From Planctomycetota bacterium (GTDB lineage: Bacteria > Planctomycetota > Planctomycetia > Planctomycetales > Planctomycetaceae), in assembly GCA_018242525.1 (NCBI GenBank), contig JAFEBS010000034.1, positions 62,001-126,000 of the forward strand: 64,000 bases of DNA. The letters run 5' to 3'. Shown piece after piece: positions 8,364-20,168 of this stretch. Under the pieces are notes generated by a model. The model saw only the letters and a list, made by a program, of their open reading frames with translations, was not told the DNA's origin and did not search any database. Positions within the stretch are counted from its first letter, which is position 1; each line of letters begins with the position of its first letter. The translations under genes were made by a program, and so were the position numbers.

Positions 8364-9066
8364 AAGTCGTCTCTTGACTCACCAACGGCTTTTCCCCGGT
8401 AAACTGTCCCACACGAATACTGACCAGACCGGCGACCAGGACCGCCAGATAGAACTGGCCGCAAATCGCCTCGAGGCATGCCAGTACCCGGGTGACGCGA
8501 CTTGTCGGCAAGATATCGCCATAGCCGACTGTCGACAGCGTGACAAAGCTGAAGTACTGCAACTGATTCCGCCGAACTTCCGGATTTGTCTGCGGCGAGG
8601 AACTCTCGGATTCCGTCCGCGTGATCGAACCGGGCGCGACAACATCGATTCCACAGTAAAGCTCGGTCCAGATTGCACCGATCAACAGGTATCCGCAAAA
8701 GGCACCGACCAGCGAATCACGCGTGATTTTCGGCTGACTGAGCAGGTCGTCCAGGATCGTCACCATCACGAATCCCAGGAACAAGCCCATGGCGACCCGC
8801 CGCAGAACGAACGTGGCCTCGACCGTTGCCGCAGGTTCAACGCGGGCCCACGCCGCCAGGATGAGCACGGGCAGTCCCAGGGTGAATGTCAGGGTTCGAG
8901 ACCGATTGCGTTTGAAGATGGCGAACATCCCCGCCAGCACCAACAGCGTGATGCAGGTATCGGTGACGACGGTCCGAAGCAGCAGGTCGTTCGCCTCGAT
9001 GTGAGTTCCCAGCATCAGAAACATGGCGACCAGCAGGATCGTGTATTTCCACTGCGAATAGTGCAT
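8356..9066 (-). CDS. Voltage-independent K+ channel-like protein (Ion_trans_2)
   Basis: A 236-residue inner-membrane protein with about four N-terminal hydrophobic segments followed by a pore module. The selectivity filter TLSTVGYGDILP (TVGYGD at about 179-184) is canonical for K+ channels and is flanked by a pore helix (FSFVT) and a final membrane helix (FYLAVLVAGLVSI). A roughly 30-residue Ser/Thr/Glu-rich loop precedes the pore. No cytosolic RCK/TrkA-N domain is present. The gene starts 9 bp after the dnaE stop on the same strand, so it may be the second cistron of the dnaE unit. Confidence 0.88.
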   Translation of the reverse strand: MHYSQWKYTILLVAMFLMLGTHIEANDLLLRTVVTDTCITLLVLAGMFAIFKRNRSRTLTFTLGLPVLILAAWARVEPAATVEATFVLRRVAMGLFLGFVMVTILDDLLSQPKITRDSLVGAFCGYLLIGAIWTELYCGIDVVAPGSITRTESESSSPQTNPEVRRNQLQYFSFVTLSTVGYGDILPTSRVTRVLACLEAICGQFYLAVLVAGLVSIRVGQFTGEKPLVSQETTST

Positions 9067-9075
9067 GTTGATGAT

Positions 9076-12633
<3,558 letters not shown>

Positions 12634-12753
12634 GGCTGGCATCCTTTCCGCGAACGGGATCGATCAACGCCCCGATTGTACCGCTCCACCGCTCGGACTC
12701 AATCAACGATCGCTTGTGGATGACGGTATCGAAAATGTGACCCCATCAACGAA

Positions 12754-12783
12754 CAGGCCCGGCTTGACCACAAGCCGGGCCTG
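12754..12783 (-). terminator. Intrinsic terminator-like hairpin
   Basis: A perfect 13-bp stem (CAGGCCCGGCTTG and its complement) with a 4-nt loop lies just downstream of the leftward small membrane protein gene and upstream of dnaE. The following minus-strand bases are only moderately T-rich (TTCGTTGATG), so termination strength is uncertain. Confidence 0.6.
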
Positions 12784-12818
12784 ATTCAATCGCAGTCACG
12801 ATCAACATCGAATCGTGG

Positions 12819-13214
12819 TCAGGCCTTGGGAGCACCGACATACTTGGCGTCGCCGAATCCAAGGATCGGGAAGAAGATGAAACCGAGCAGCCACAGGCCA
12901 ATTCCGAAGACTTCACTCTTGCCGAAGGCTTTCGCCAGCGCGATGAAGACCAGCACCGAAGCGATGACATTCACGCAGGGGATAAAGAACAGGATGATCC
13001 ACCAAATCGGCTTGCCCGAGATTTCGAGCAATACAATGATGTTGTAGATCGGGATGATTGCAGCCCAACCGGGCTTGCCTGCCTTTTCAAACGTCTTCCA
13101 AATGCCAGCCAGAACCACCAGTGCGACCAGCAGCATGATCACCATCGGAATCAGTGCCAGTGCGCCACCGGCACCGCCGTCATCCTGAGCCAGCATCCAC
13201 GTTACGTTCATCAT
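12819..13214 (-). CDS. Small four-helix membrane protein (DUF5684-like)
   Basis: About 131 residues starting at MMNVTWMLAQ; the AGGG upstream supports this start over an earlier in-frame ATG. It has four hydrophobic segments (IPMVIMLLVALVVLAGIW, WAAIIPIYNIIVLLEI, WWIILFFIPCVNVIASVLVF, FGIGLWLLGFIFFPILGF). The KAGKPGWAAIIPIYN and GKPIWW motifs are typical of the DUF5684 family of small membrane proteins, whose function is not established. It appears monocistronic with its own hairpin downstream. Confidence 0.75.
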   Translation of the reverse strand: MMNVTWMLAQDDGGAGGALALIPMVIMLLVALVVLAGIWKTFEKAGKPGWAAIIPIYNIIVLLEISGKPIWWIILFFIPCVNVIASVLVFIALAKAFGKSEVFGIGLWLLGFIFFPILGFGDAKYVGAPKA

Positions 13215-13345
13215 ACATTTGCCCTTTGATCGGTTTGAGAAATGAGAGGGGAAGCCCTGAGTCGCCATCGCGACCTCAAGACAGAATAATCATTTTGATT
13301 GTGAATCGACAATGGAGCGCGATCGGGATTCCGAATGGAAAACGA

Positions 13346-13381
13346 ACAGCCGCCCGATTTTCTGACAAATCGGGCGGCTGT
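13346..13381 (-). terminator. Intrinsic terminator
   Basis: A 15-bp perfect stem (ACAGCCGCCCGATTT and complement, loop TCTGAC) lies 43 bp downstream of the leftward LTXXQ-like gene. On the minus strand it is followed by TCGTTTTCC, giving a short U-tract. Confidence 0.75.
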
Positions 13382-13423
13382 CTCGACAAAAATCAGAGCG
13401 ACGGTCGTGTTCCAGTCGCTGGC

Positions 13424-13915
13424 CTATTTGACCTTCTTGGCTTTGGGCAGTTTATAGTGAGTTTTCTGCTCATCGGTCAGCAATCCGTGGATCTGTTCCT
13501 TGATCGCCAGTTGCAGCTTTGCCATCTCGGGCTGCAATTCCGCCCGGGCCTTCTTCTGTTCATCCGTCAGCTTCAGGGCTTCGTCGATCGCCGCGGCGGC
13601 TTCCTTCCCCTTCTTGCCATCGGCCTTGGCCTTGGCAGCAGCCTCCTTGCGGGCGGACTTCTGTTCGGCCGTCAGCAGATCGTCGAGCTTCTTGCTGATT
13701 TCGGCAATCTTGGGCCCCTGCTCCTTCTTGATTTCATCCAGCTTGGTCTGCTGCTCAGCGGTCAGCGTGATTTCCTTGGGCAGCGAAAAAACGGGATTGT
13801 TGATTCCGGCTGCTTTCTTCTTCCCCTTCTCTTGAGCACCAACTGCCGTCACTGTTGATACGGCGATTGTAATCATCAATCCAGCACTGAGCACGGTCCG
13901 CACGGTTCCTCGCAT
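13424..13915 (-). CDS. Exported LTXXQ/Spy-like helical protein
   Basis: About 163 residues. The start at MRGTVRTVLSAG has AAGGA 9 nt upstream and opens a signal peptide ending near AVGAQ. The mature part is highly charged, Lys/Ala/Glu-rich and helical, with repeated LTAEQQTKLDEIKKE, LLTAEQKSARKE, LTDEQKKAR and LLTDEQKTHY units. These resemble the LTXXQ repeats of Spy/CpxP-type periplasmic proteins. Such proteins are common and usually uncharacterised in planctomycetes. Periplasmic chaperone or metal-responsive roles are only inferred. An upstream ATG at 13942 is less well supported. Confidence 0.7.
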   Translation of the reverse strand: MRGTVRTVLSAGLMITIAVSTVTAVGAQEKGKKKAAGINNPVFSLPKEITLTAEQQTKLDEIKKEQGPKIAEISKKLDDLLTAEQKSARKEAAAKAKADGKKGKEAAAAIDEALKLTDEQKKARAELQPEMAKLQLAIKEQIHGLLTDEQKTHYKLPKAKKVK

Positions 13916-14016
13916 GGCTTCGATTCCTTCTAGGTTGAACATTCGGGGCAGATTCCTTGACGGTCCCCGGACAGAACGGAGACAGCCCAGGTATTTCAGA
14001 ACGATTGGAAGTGTAC

Positions 14017-14097
14017 GTGTGAGCCGCAAGGCGCTAGCCGCGGGTTCTTCGAATTCGATCGAAAACAGACCCGCGGCTAGCGCCTTGCGGCTCACAC
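14017..14097. repeat. Palindromic element, 29-bp perfect inverted repeat (GTGAGCCGCAAGGCGCTAGC)
   Basis: Left arm 14017-14045 and right arm 14069-14097 are exact complements around a 23-bp AT-rich spacer containing TTCGAATTCGATCGAA. From general knowledge this arm sequence recurs as an intergenic repeat in planctomycete genomes. It sits upstream of the LTXXQ-like gene. Confidence 0.85.
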
Positions 14098-14161
14098 GGC
14101 AGGTGCCATTGGGCTTTCACACAGGAACCGGGGGACGGATGTCCCCCGGCGGGGAGGTTCA

Positions 14162-15460
14162 TCAGGCAAACAATTCTGGAATGACTTCGCCGTCGCGAAC
14201 GATCATCACCGGTCGGCCGATATTGGTCTGGTATTCCTTGTGGGGATCGATCCCCAAGTTATGGAAGAACGAGGCGGCCACGTGATCCGGCTTGAAGCCA
14301 TCGCCGACCGGACCCTGGGCTTTGTCGTCGCTGGCACCCAGCACCTGACCCGGCTTAATTCCGCCACCGGCCATCAACATGAACATGGCCCGGGCGTAGT
14401 GGTCGCGACCGTTGCGTGTCGTATTGATCTTCGGGGTTCGTCCGAATTCCCCGGTGACATAGACACAGGTTGAACTCAACAGGCCCTTCTGCGTTAACCC
14501 GTTCAACAACGCCGCCAGACCTTCATCAAACGGCGGCAACTGCTTCGTCTTCAGACGCACCCAGTTGTCGTTGTGGGTATCCCATCCGCCATAGTTCAGC
14601 GTGACGAACCGGACGCCGGATTCGACCAGGCGCGTCGCCAGAAGGCAGCTCATGCCGAAGTCGGTTTTCCCAAACTGTTCGGCAAATGACGGTGCTTCCT
14701 TGCTGACATCAAATGCTTCCCGCGACCGAGTCGATGTGATCATCGAAAAGGCCTGCTGGCCAAACCGATCCAGGCCATCCAGCAACTGGCTGCTCTTTTC
14801 CGCTCCCTTGAAGGCGGAGTCCAGATCACGCAGCAGGTTCTGACGCTGCTCGACATCAGCCACCGTGACACCGTTCTGCAGGGAGACCCCGCGAACACTG
14901 TACGGAACGCCCGGCTTGGGGGCCGCATCGGCACTCAGCGGTGCATAGCGCACTCCCAGGTACCCTGCCTTCTGCTGGCCAGACCCCATCGTCACATAGG
15001 GCGGAAGATCGGCGGGGCCGCCAAGTTCCTTGGAGACCACGGATCCATAACTGGGAAACTCGATCGACGGCAGCGGCCGGTTTCCGGTATTGACGTACAG
15101 GGAACCCAGTTCATGGGCTGCCAGGGAATGGGAAACGCCCCGCAGGATGGTGAACTTGTCCATCTGCTGCGCCAGCTTCGGCAGGTGTTCGCTGATTTCG
15201 ATTCCCGAGACATTCGTCTGAATCGGATTGAATTCACCCCGGAATTCCGACGGAGCATTGGGCTTCAAATCGAACGTGTCCATGTGCGATGGACCGCCAC
15301 CCAGATTGATAAAGATGGCCGACTGAGCCTTGGCCGCCTTCAGTTCGCCCGCGTGCGACAGGCGCAGGTAACTGGAGAGCGTCAGTGCTGACGCACCCAA
15401 CGCCCCGACACGCAGAAAGTCACGTCGCTGAATTCCATCACAGGTTCGATGAGTCGCCAT
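14162..15460 (-). CDS. DUF1501 protein with Tat signal
   Basis: About 432 residues starting at MATHRTCDG, with AGGA about 8 nt upstream. The N-terminal IQRRDFLRVGALGASALTL is a twin-arginine signal, so the folded protein is exported. The body shows DUF1501/sulfatase-like hallmarks: FINLGGGPSHMDTFDLKP, LGSLYVNTGNRP, YGGWDTHNDNW, YVTGEFGRTPKIN and GRDHYARAM. DUF1501 belongs to the alkaline-phosphatase/sulfatase superfamily; its substrate is unknown. It is the last gene of the ECF-sigma unit and pairs with the DUF1549/DUF1553 gene upstream. A palindromic repeat occupies the gap between the two. Confidence 0.92.
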   Translation of the reverse strand: MATHRTCDGIQRRDFLRVGALGASALTLSSYLRLSHAGELKAAKAQSAIFINLGGGPSHMDTFDLKPNAPSEFRGEFNPIQTNVSGIEISEHLPKLAQQMDKFTILRGVSHSLAAHELGSLYVNTGNRPLPSIEFPSYGSVVSKELGGPADLPPYVTMGSGQQKAGYLGVRYAPLSADAAPKPGVPYSVRGVSLQNGVTVADVEQRQNLLRDLDSAFKGAEKSSQLLDGLDRFGQQAFSMITSTRSREAFDVSKEAPSFAEQFGKTDFGMSCLLATRLVESGVRFVTLNYGGWDTHNDNWVRLKTKQLPPFDEGLAALLNGLTQKGLLSSTCVYVTGEFGRTPKINTTRNGRDHYARAMFMLMAGGGIKPGQVLGASDDKAQGPVGDGFKPDHVAASFFHNLGIDPHKEYQTNIGRPVMIVRDGEVIPELFA

Positions 15461-15520
15461 GAATTGATCCTGAAAAGAACAAGGGAAAGTTTGAAGGTTC
15501 GTTGAGTGATTGACCACACT

Positions 15521-15590
15521 GGCCCGACGCGCGAGTGAGGGATTGGTCGATGCGAATCCAGCTTCAAGATCCTCACCAGCACGTCGGGCC
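15521..15590. repeat. Imperfect palindrome of the GCCCGACGCGCG family, inside an operon gap
   Basis: Arms at about 15521-15543 and 15568-15590 are imperfect complements. The body (GAGTGAGGGATTGGTCGATG) closely matches the element at 29169-29249 over about 45 bp. This copy lies in the 152-bp gap between the DUF1549/1553 and DUF1501 genes, so it would be transcribed as a hairpin within their mRNA. Confidence 0.75.
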
Positions 15591-15612
15591 GGCGAGGTTT
15601 CTTGGACCGAGG

Positions 15613-18336
15613 TTAATGGTTGACGACAAATTCTTTCGTATTGACCAGCGCCCACAACAGGTCTCGTGTCCCGCGAGTCACATCACCCGTTTCCGCGTAG
15701 TACCGCGCCGCCCGTACCGATTCCGCTTCGGTCGGCAGTCGGCTCAGCGTCCGCAGATACGCCTGACGAATGATCGTGGGGAGATCGGCCCCAGGCTCTT
15801 CGGGTGCCACCTTCGGAGCGACAACCGCTGCGGCATCGACTGGCGTTTCTGTCCGTTCCGCCAGTTCCTTTTGCAGTGCGGCCACGACGTCGGTCCGGCC
15901 CTTCTTTTCGGCGGCGGCCAGGCGCTGTTTCAACCGGGCCAGATCGAGTTCGGCAACACGGCGGGCCTGACGCTCTTTCATCTCGACATTGCCTGGCTTG
16001 GCACTTCGATCTGGAACATCCTTCTTCAGAATCTGATCGACCCAGCGTCCCTTGCCGTTGATCATCGACAGGACTTCGGCATCGTTCTGCAGATACACCG
16101 TCTGCAGCAAACTCGATTCCGAGGAACGATCGCATTCGCAGTTGGAATCGCGAATCGATCGACCGAAGACTGTCAGAGCGTAATTAGACCTTCCGCGGCC
16201 ATTGGCTCGAGAGTCAACAATCGTATTTCCAATCGATCGTCCGTCCATGGAGACCTGCCACTTCGCAGCGTCCGCATCGGACATTGTTGCCAGTTGCAGG
16301 GCATCGTAAGCGACTTCGGCAGGCAGCCGGTGAGGCACCGCGCGGGCAAAATTCCGGTCGTCAAATTCGTTCGTTGAATTGGGATGCCAGCTCAATTGAT
16401 AAGTGCGGCTGTTGGCAATCGTCCGATGCAGCCACTTCATGTCGAACTTCTGATTCCGGAACTCCGTCGTCAGATAATCGAGCAGCGCTTCATTGCTGGG
16501 GGGATTGGCCAGGCTCAGATCATCCACCGGTTCCACGATTCCCACGTTGAAGTAGCCAGCCCAGATCCGGTTCACGATCGACCGCGCAAAATACGGGTTG
16601 CTGTCATCCCGCAGCCAGTCCATTAAGGCTTCCCGCGGATCCGACATTTCTCCGATCTTGACTTCTTCACCACCCAGGACCTTGGCCGTGCGCCCCGAAA
16701 CCACCTGCGGACGCTTCTTGTTCGGATCCACAGGCCGCTTGGGGTTCACTCGTTGAGGCTGGGGGACAAACAGTTCGGCAAACGGCATCGTTTCGCCCTT
16801 GTTCAGGTGTTCCCGAATGGCCTTGCCCAGATCGTTTCCCTTCAAGTTCTTGGTGTCGATGCCGGCTTTCTCAAACATCGCCTTTTCTTCGTCCTTCGTC
16901 CCGGGACTGTTTCCATACTGGGCCCGCGCAAAGAATTCTTTAAATCGATCGAAGTCGTCCTTGGTCCATTGGTCAAACGGATGCTTGTGACACTGGGCAC
17001 ACTGGATGCGAACACCCAGGAATGTATATGCAAATCCCAGCGCCCGTTCTTCCGGCTTGGTGAATTCGCGCCGGATCCAATAGTGCGTCAGTGACGGCTG
17101 GTCGGCAAACCGCCCCTTCGCTTCCTTCTGATAATAGCCACTCATCCGCTCACAATACTGAGCGTACGTTTCATCGTCCTGACGGCTGACCGCCAGAATG
17201 ATTCCTTCAGCAATTTGATCGTACGGGACGTTCTTTTCCACGCGGGTCTGCAACCATTCATACCAGTCTGACGACAGCGTATTCGCAGCGACACCGGCCC
17301 GGTTGTTGTTCAGCTTCCCGGCATTGTTCCCGGTCCAGTCGGCAAACTTGGTCGCCCACCACGCAGCGTACGCTGGACGCTCCAGCAGTTCATCAATCTT
17401 GCGAGCCCGCTTGTCCACGGTGGTATCGGCCAGGAACGCTTCGACTTCCGCGGCAGGGGGAAGTGTTCCCGTCATGTCCAGACTGACGCGACGCAGAAAA
17501 TCGGCGTCGGTACACAGGTCCGACTGCAGCATCCCCAGCTTGCTGAGCTTCTGCACGACCAGTTCATCGATCTTGGTCGGCGTGGGAACCTTGGGGTAGT
17601 TCGGACCAAACTTGTCGCTGACCGGTTGCAACACGGGAACAGGCACGACCCCATTGTCATAATAAACCACGACATGCGAATCGCCGGGCCCGGCCGACGT
17701 CACCAGGCCGGTGTCATCCACGGAAGCAATCTGATCGTTGTTCGTCTGGAACCGGCAGAGCGGCGTCACGTCTTCGCGGGCACCGTTGGACCAGACGGCC
17801 ACCGCCTTCAGCACGAATGTTTCGCCGCGCTGTTTCGCCACGATCTCGTCGGGGGTGACTTCCAATCGCACGAACTCGGGGGTCTTGCCATCAATCGGCT
17901 TGGCACCGGCAGCAATCCAGCGGGTCAGAACCCGCTCCTGCCATGTCCCCGCCTTCAGGCGAGTGCCCCCTTCGTGGGGAATCACCTGCAACGGCTTTTG
18001 CAGCATCAGGCTTTCGGCCACGTTTGCCGTGTTGACCCGGGGCGTGTCCCCCTGTGTCAACGCTTCGTGATCCGCCTTGAAATCATACCCGAACAGCGAC
18101 AGTCGGAATCCGCCGCGTCCCTGGAACGAACCATGGCAGGCCCGCCCATTACAGCCCATCTTGCCCATCAACGGGACGACGTGCTGACGGAAATCCGGCG
18201 TTTCCTCAACGGATTCGACGGAAAAACGTTGATCGATCCGGGCTGCATCGTCGGCGACGGCAACCGAACTCACCGACGTTCCACCCACCAGGGCGATGGA
18301 AAACAACATCCAGCGATTCCAGCGATTCTGAGTCAC
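15613..18336 (-). CDS. DUF1549/DUF1553 cytochrome-like protein with BIG2-like domain
   Basis: About 907 residues. The start was set at a GTG with AGGAGA 6-7 nt upstream, which opens a signal peptide (WMLFSIALVGGTSVSS); TTG/ATG starts 33-36 nt upstream lack such a site. Residues about 50-75 hold GKMGCNGRACHGSFQG, the CX4CH motif of planctomycete cytochrome-like proteins. A BIG2-like segment (AVWSNGAREDVTPLCRFQTN) follows. DUF1549 covers about 255-460 and includes a classical CXXCH (CAQCHKHPFDQW). DUF1553 makes up the C-terminal half (NPYFARSIVNRIWAGYFNVG, HRLPAEVAYDAL). A redox or polymer-processing role at the envelope is inferred only from the haem-like motifs. It is paired with the downstream DUF1501 gene. 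Confidence 0.9.
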   Translation of the reverse strand: MTQNRWNRWMLFSIALVGGTSVSSVAVADDAARIDQRFSVESVEETPDFRQHVVPLMGKMGCNGRACHGSFQGRGGFRLSLFGYDFKADHEALTQGDTPRVNTANVAESLMLQKPLQVIPHEGGTRLKAGTWQERVLTRWIAAGAKPIDGKTPEFVRLEVTPDEIVAKQRGETFVLKAVAVWSNGAREDVTPLCRFQTNNDQIASVDDTGLVTSAGPGDSHVVVYYDNGVVPVPVLQPVSDKFGPNYPKVPTPTKIDELVVQKLSKLGMLQSDLCTDADFLRRVSLDMTGTLPPAAEVEAFLADTTVDKRARKIDELLERPAYAAWWATKFADWTGNNAGKLNNNRAGVAANTLSSDWYEWLQTRVEKNVPYDQIAEGIILAVSRQDDETYAQYCERMSGYYQKEAKGRFADQPSLTHYWIRREFTKPEERALGFAYTFLGVRIQCAQCHKHPFDQWTKDDFDRFKEFFARAQYGNSPGTKDEEKAMFEKAGIDTKNLKGNDLGKAIREHLNKGETMPFAELFVPQPQRVNPKRPVDPNKKRPQVVSGRTAKVLGGEEVKIGEMSDPREALMDWLRDDSNPYFARSIVNRIWAGYFNVGIVEPVDDLSLANPPSNEALLDYLTTEFRNQKFDMKWLHRTIANSRTYQLSWHPNSTNEFDDRNFARAVPHRLPAEVAYDALQLATMSDADAAKWQVSMDGRSIGNTIVDSRANGRGRSNYALTVFGRSIRDSNCECDRSSESSLLQTVYLQNDAEVLSMINGKGRWVDQILKKDVPDRSAKPGNVEMKERQARRVAELDLARLKQRLAAAEKKGRTDVVAALQKELAERTETPVDAAAVVAPKVAPEEPGADLPTIIRQAYLRTLSRLPTEAESVRAARYYAETGDVTRGTRDLLWALVNTKEFVVNH

Positions 18337-18376
18337 AGTCTTCTCCTGAGACAATTGGGACGAGCCCATCAATTAT

Positions 18377-19051
18377 TCAAGGTTTCTTTGTTTCTGCCGC
18401 GGGTGCCGATTTCTTTGGCTTGGCCTTCACCGCAGATTTGGCAGGGAGCGATTTCTTCAAGTCGTGAAACTGCTTTTCGACAGTGGCTTCAGCCTTCGAC
18501 TCCAGCTCTTCGATCTGCTGATCGAGCTTGCTGACGCGGACCTGCAGCCGATCCCGTTCTACCCTCTGGGCCGCCAGACGCATCTCCAGGCGTTCCCGCA
18601 GGGTGGCCCGCAATTCGGCTTCGACCGTTGGATCCGACGACATCGTCAACCGCGCCGCCAGCAGGCGAATGCGTGAGGTGATTTTCCAGTCGGCCAGTTC
18701 AGTCGCGTGTCGTTCCGGCGATCGATCCTTCAACTTTCCCAACCGCTCCACGGCCCGATCCAGGTCGACCAACGCGGCCCGATACTCCTTGGGAGCATTT
18801 TTCTGAAGTCCGTCCAGCAGCGATGCCAGTTCCGGGTGGTTCTCACGAGCAAACGCCAGTGCGGCCGCCTCACGCTCGGCGGGGATGCTGACAGGCACCG
18901 GATTCCGAGTCGCGGACTTGTCGACTTTGACAACCGTCTTCGCGCGCGCGGCCGCCTTGTCCGCCGAATCGTCGGCGCGGCTGGAACCCGGCAGGACTCC
19001 GCCTGCCATCGCCAGGGCGATCGACACGAACTGCATCACGCGCTGGTTCAC
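18377..19051 (-). CDS. Exported coiled-coil protein in ECF-sigma operon
   Basis: About 224 residues. The chosen start is GTG at 19051, with AGGAG 8 nt upstream and only 2 bp after the anti-sigma stop codon. A signal peptide (VMQFVSIALAMAGGVLPGSSRA) leads into a region rich in Arg/Glu/Leu heptads (about 140-205; RVERDRLQVRVSKLDQQIEE), predicted coiled coil. The end is a Lys/Ala/Pro-rich tail. No known family is recognised. Position between the anti-sigma factor and the DUF1549/1553 gene suggests an envelope role in the same system. Confidence 0.7.
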   Translation of the reverse strand: MNQRVMQFVSIALAMAGGVLPGSSRADDSADKAAARAKTVVKVDKSATRNPVPVSIPAEREAAALAFARENHPELASLLDGLQKNAPKEYRAALVDLDRAVERLGKLKDRSPERHATELADWKITSRIRLLAARLTMSSDPTVEAELRATLRERLEMRLAAQRVERDRLQVRVSKLDQQIEELESKAEATVEKQFHDLKKSLPAKSAVKAKPKKSAPAAETKKP

Positions 19052-19053
19052 AA

Positions 19054-19569
19054 CTAGTTCTCCTGAATCTTTTCGGGCTGACCATCCATGGCCGCCGCCT
19101 CGACCGACACCGCAGCAAGCATCCAACTGGGAACAGCGTCACTCACCGCATCCGCCGCGTCGTCGGGGTCGTAAACATCGGCCGCATCCACAGCCATTCC
19201 AGACCGCCAGAGCGCCACCAGTTCGGCCGAATCCTGGCCCGCCACTCGGCTGGCTGGCACAGAAACCGCGAACTGCAGCGCGACGACACACAGAATTCCA
19301 GCCGCCGCCGTCATCGCGACCGCGAACCACGCTGCCCGTCGCGACGCATGCACTGCAACCGGCATCGCTGTGCGGGGCGGGCTCGTTCGCGAAGTTTCGT
19401 GCAGAGCCGCCTGGGCTGTCAGGACCAGGCGACTGGCCGACGTAACCGCTTCACAGGCCGCCAAATCGTCCGCCAGGCGTGCCTCGAACAGATCACGCTC
19501 CGTGTCGGACATTTCGCCCAACACATATTGCATTGCCTGCCATTGAAGATCGTCCATTGCCGACGACAT
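19054..19569 (-). CDS. Probable membrane anti-sigma factor
   Basis: About 171 residues starting at MSSAMDDLQWQAMQYV with GAGGG upstream; an earlier ATG at 19605 would overlap the sigma gene. The N-terminal cytosolic part (LQWQAMQYVLGEMSDTERDLFEARLADD) resembles anti-sigma/zinc-finger-like binding regions but lacks the HxxxCxxC zinc motif. A single membrane segment (WFAVAMTAAAGILCVVALQF) follows, then an acidic periplasmic tail (YDPDDAADAVSD). It is directly downstream of an ECF sigma factor, the expected arrangement for a cognate inhibitor. Identity rests mainly on context. Confidence 0.75.
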   Translation of the reverse strand: MSSAMDDLQWQAMQYVLGEMSDTERDLFEARLADDLAACEAVTSASRLVLTAQAALHETSRTSPPRTAMPVAVHASRRAAWFAVAMTAAAGILCVVALQFAVSVPASRVAGQDSAELVALWRSGMAVDAADVYDPDDAADAVSDAVPSWMLAAVSVEAAAMDGQPEKIQEN

Positions 19570-19592
19570 GATGTCCCTCAATCCACCCGGTC

Positions 19593-20168
19593 TCAACTCA
19601 ACCACTTCTGCAACTTCTGCATCGCCAGCCGCATGCGAGTCAGCACTGTTCCCAGGGGAACATTCAACTCGGCGGCAATCACCGCAAAGGTCTTATCTTC
19701 ATGAATTCGCTGCCGGACCACATGCTGTTGTTCCGGCGGCAACTCCTGCAATCGCGCCCGTAGTTGTCCAACCTCTTCTGCCTGCACCAGCGAATCCACC
19801 GCCTGATCCAATGTCACCCAGTCCTGACCTTCCGCTCGCAACTCGGTTCGCAGCTTGCCAACGCGAGTCTCCTTGCGGCGATAGGCCATTGCTTCGTGAA
19901 AGGCAACCTTGAACAACCAGCCGCGAATCGTCTCCATCCGTGCGTCGTGACCAACCTCCATCAGACGCTGGAAAGTGATCTGACAAACATCCTGAGCTGC
20001 ATCCGTGCTCCGCAATACCCCGGCGAGGAATGTCTGCAGATCGCGCCCATGAACGTCGTACAAAGTGCGAACCGTGTCCGGCGACAGCCGCTCAACGGAG
20101 ACCGGCTCTCCCAAACTGGTCGGGCCGCCGTCATCGGTTGCCAACGTTCCCTCCTGCGTCGAATCCAT
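19593..20168 (-). CDS. ECF-type RNA polymerase sigma factor
   Basis: A 191-residue sigma-70 family factor of the extracytoplasmic-function group. Region 2 is visible as TLYDVHGRDLQTFLAGVL through DVCQITFQRLMEV and IRGWLFKVAFHEAMAYRR. Region 4 is visible as LQELPPEQQHVVRQRIHE through FAVIAAELNVPLGTVLTRMR. It is the first gene of a leftward unit with anti-sigma, coiled-coil, DUF1549/1553 and DUF1501 genes. It probably directs its own operon when the anti-sigma factor releases it. The trigger is unknown. Confidence 0.93.
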   Translation of the reverse strand: MDSTQEGTLATDDGGPTSLGEPVSVERLSPDTVRTLYDVHGRDLQTFLAGVLRSTDAAQDVCQITFQRLMEVGHDARMETIRGWLFKVAFHEAMAYRRKETRVGKLRTELRAEGQDWVTLDQAVDSLVQAEEVGQLRARLQELPPEQQHVVRQRIHEDKTFAVIAAELNVPLGTVLTRMRLAMQKLQKWLS

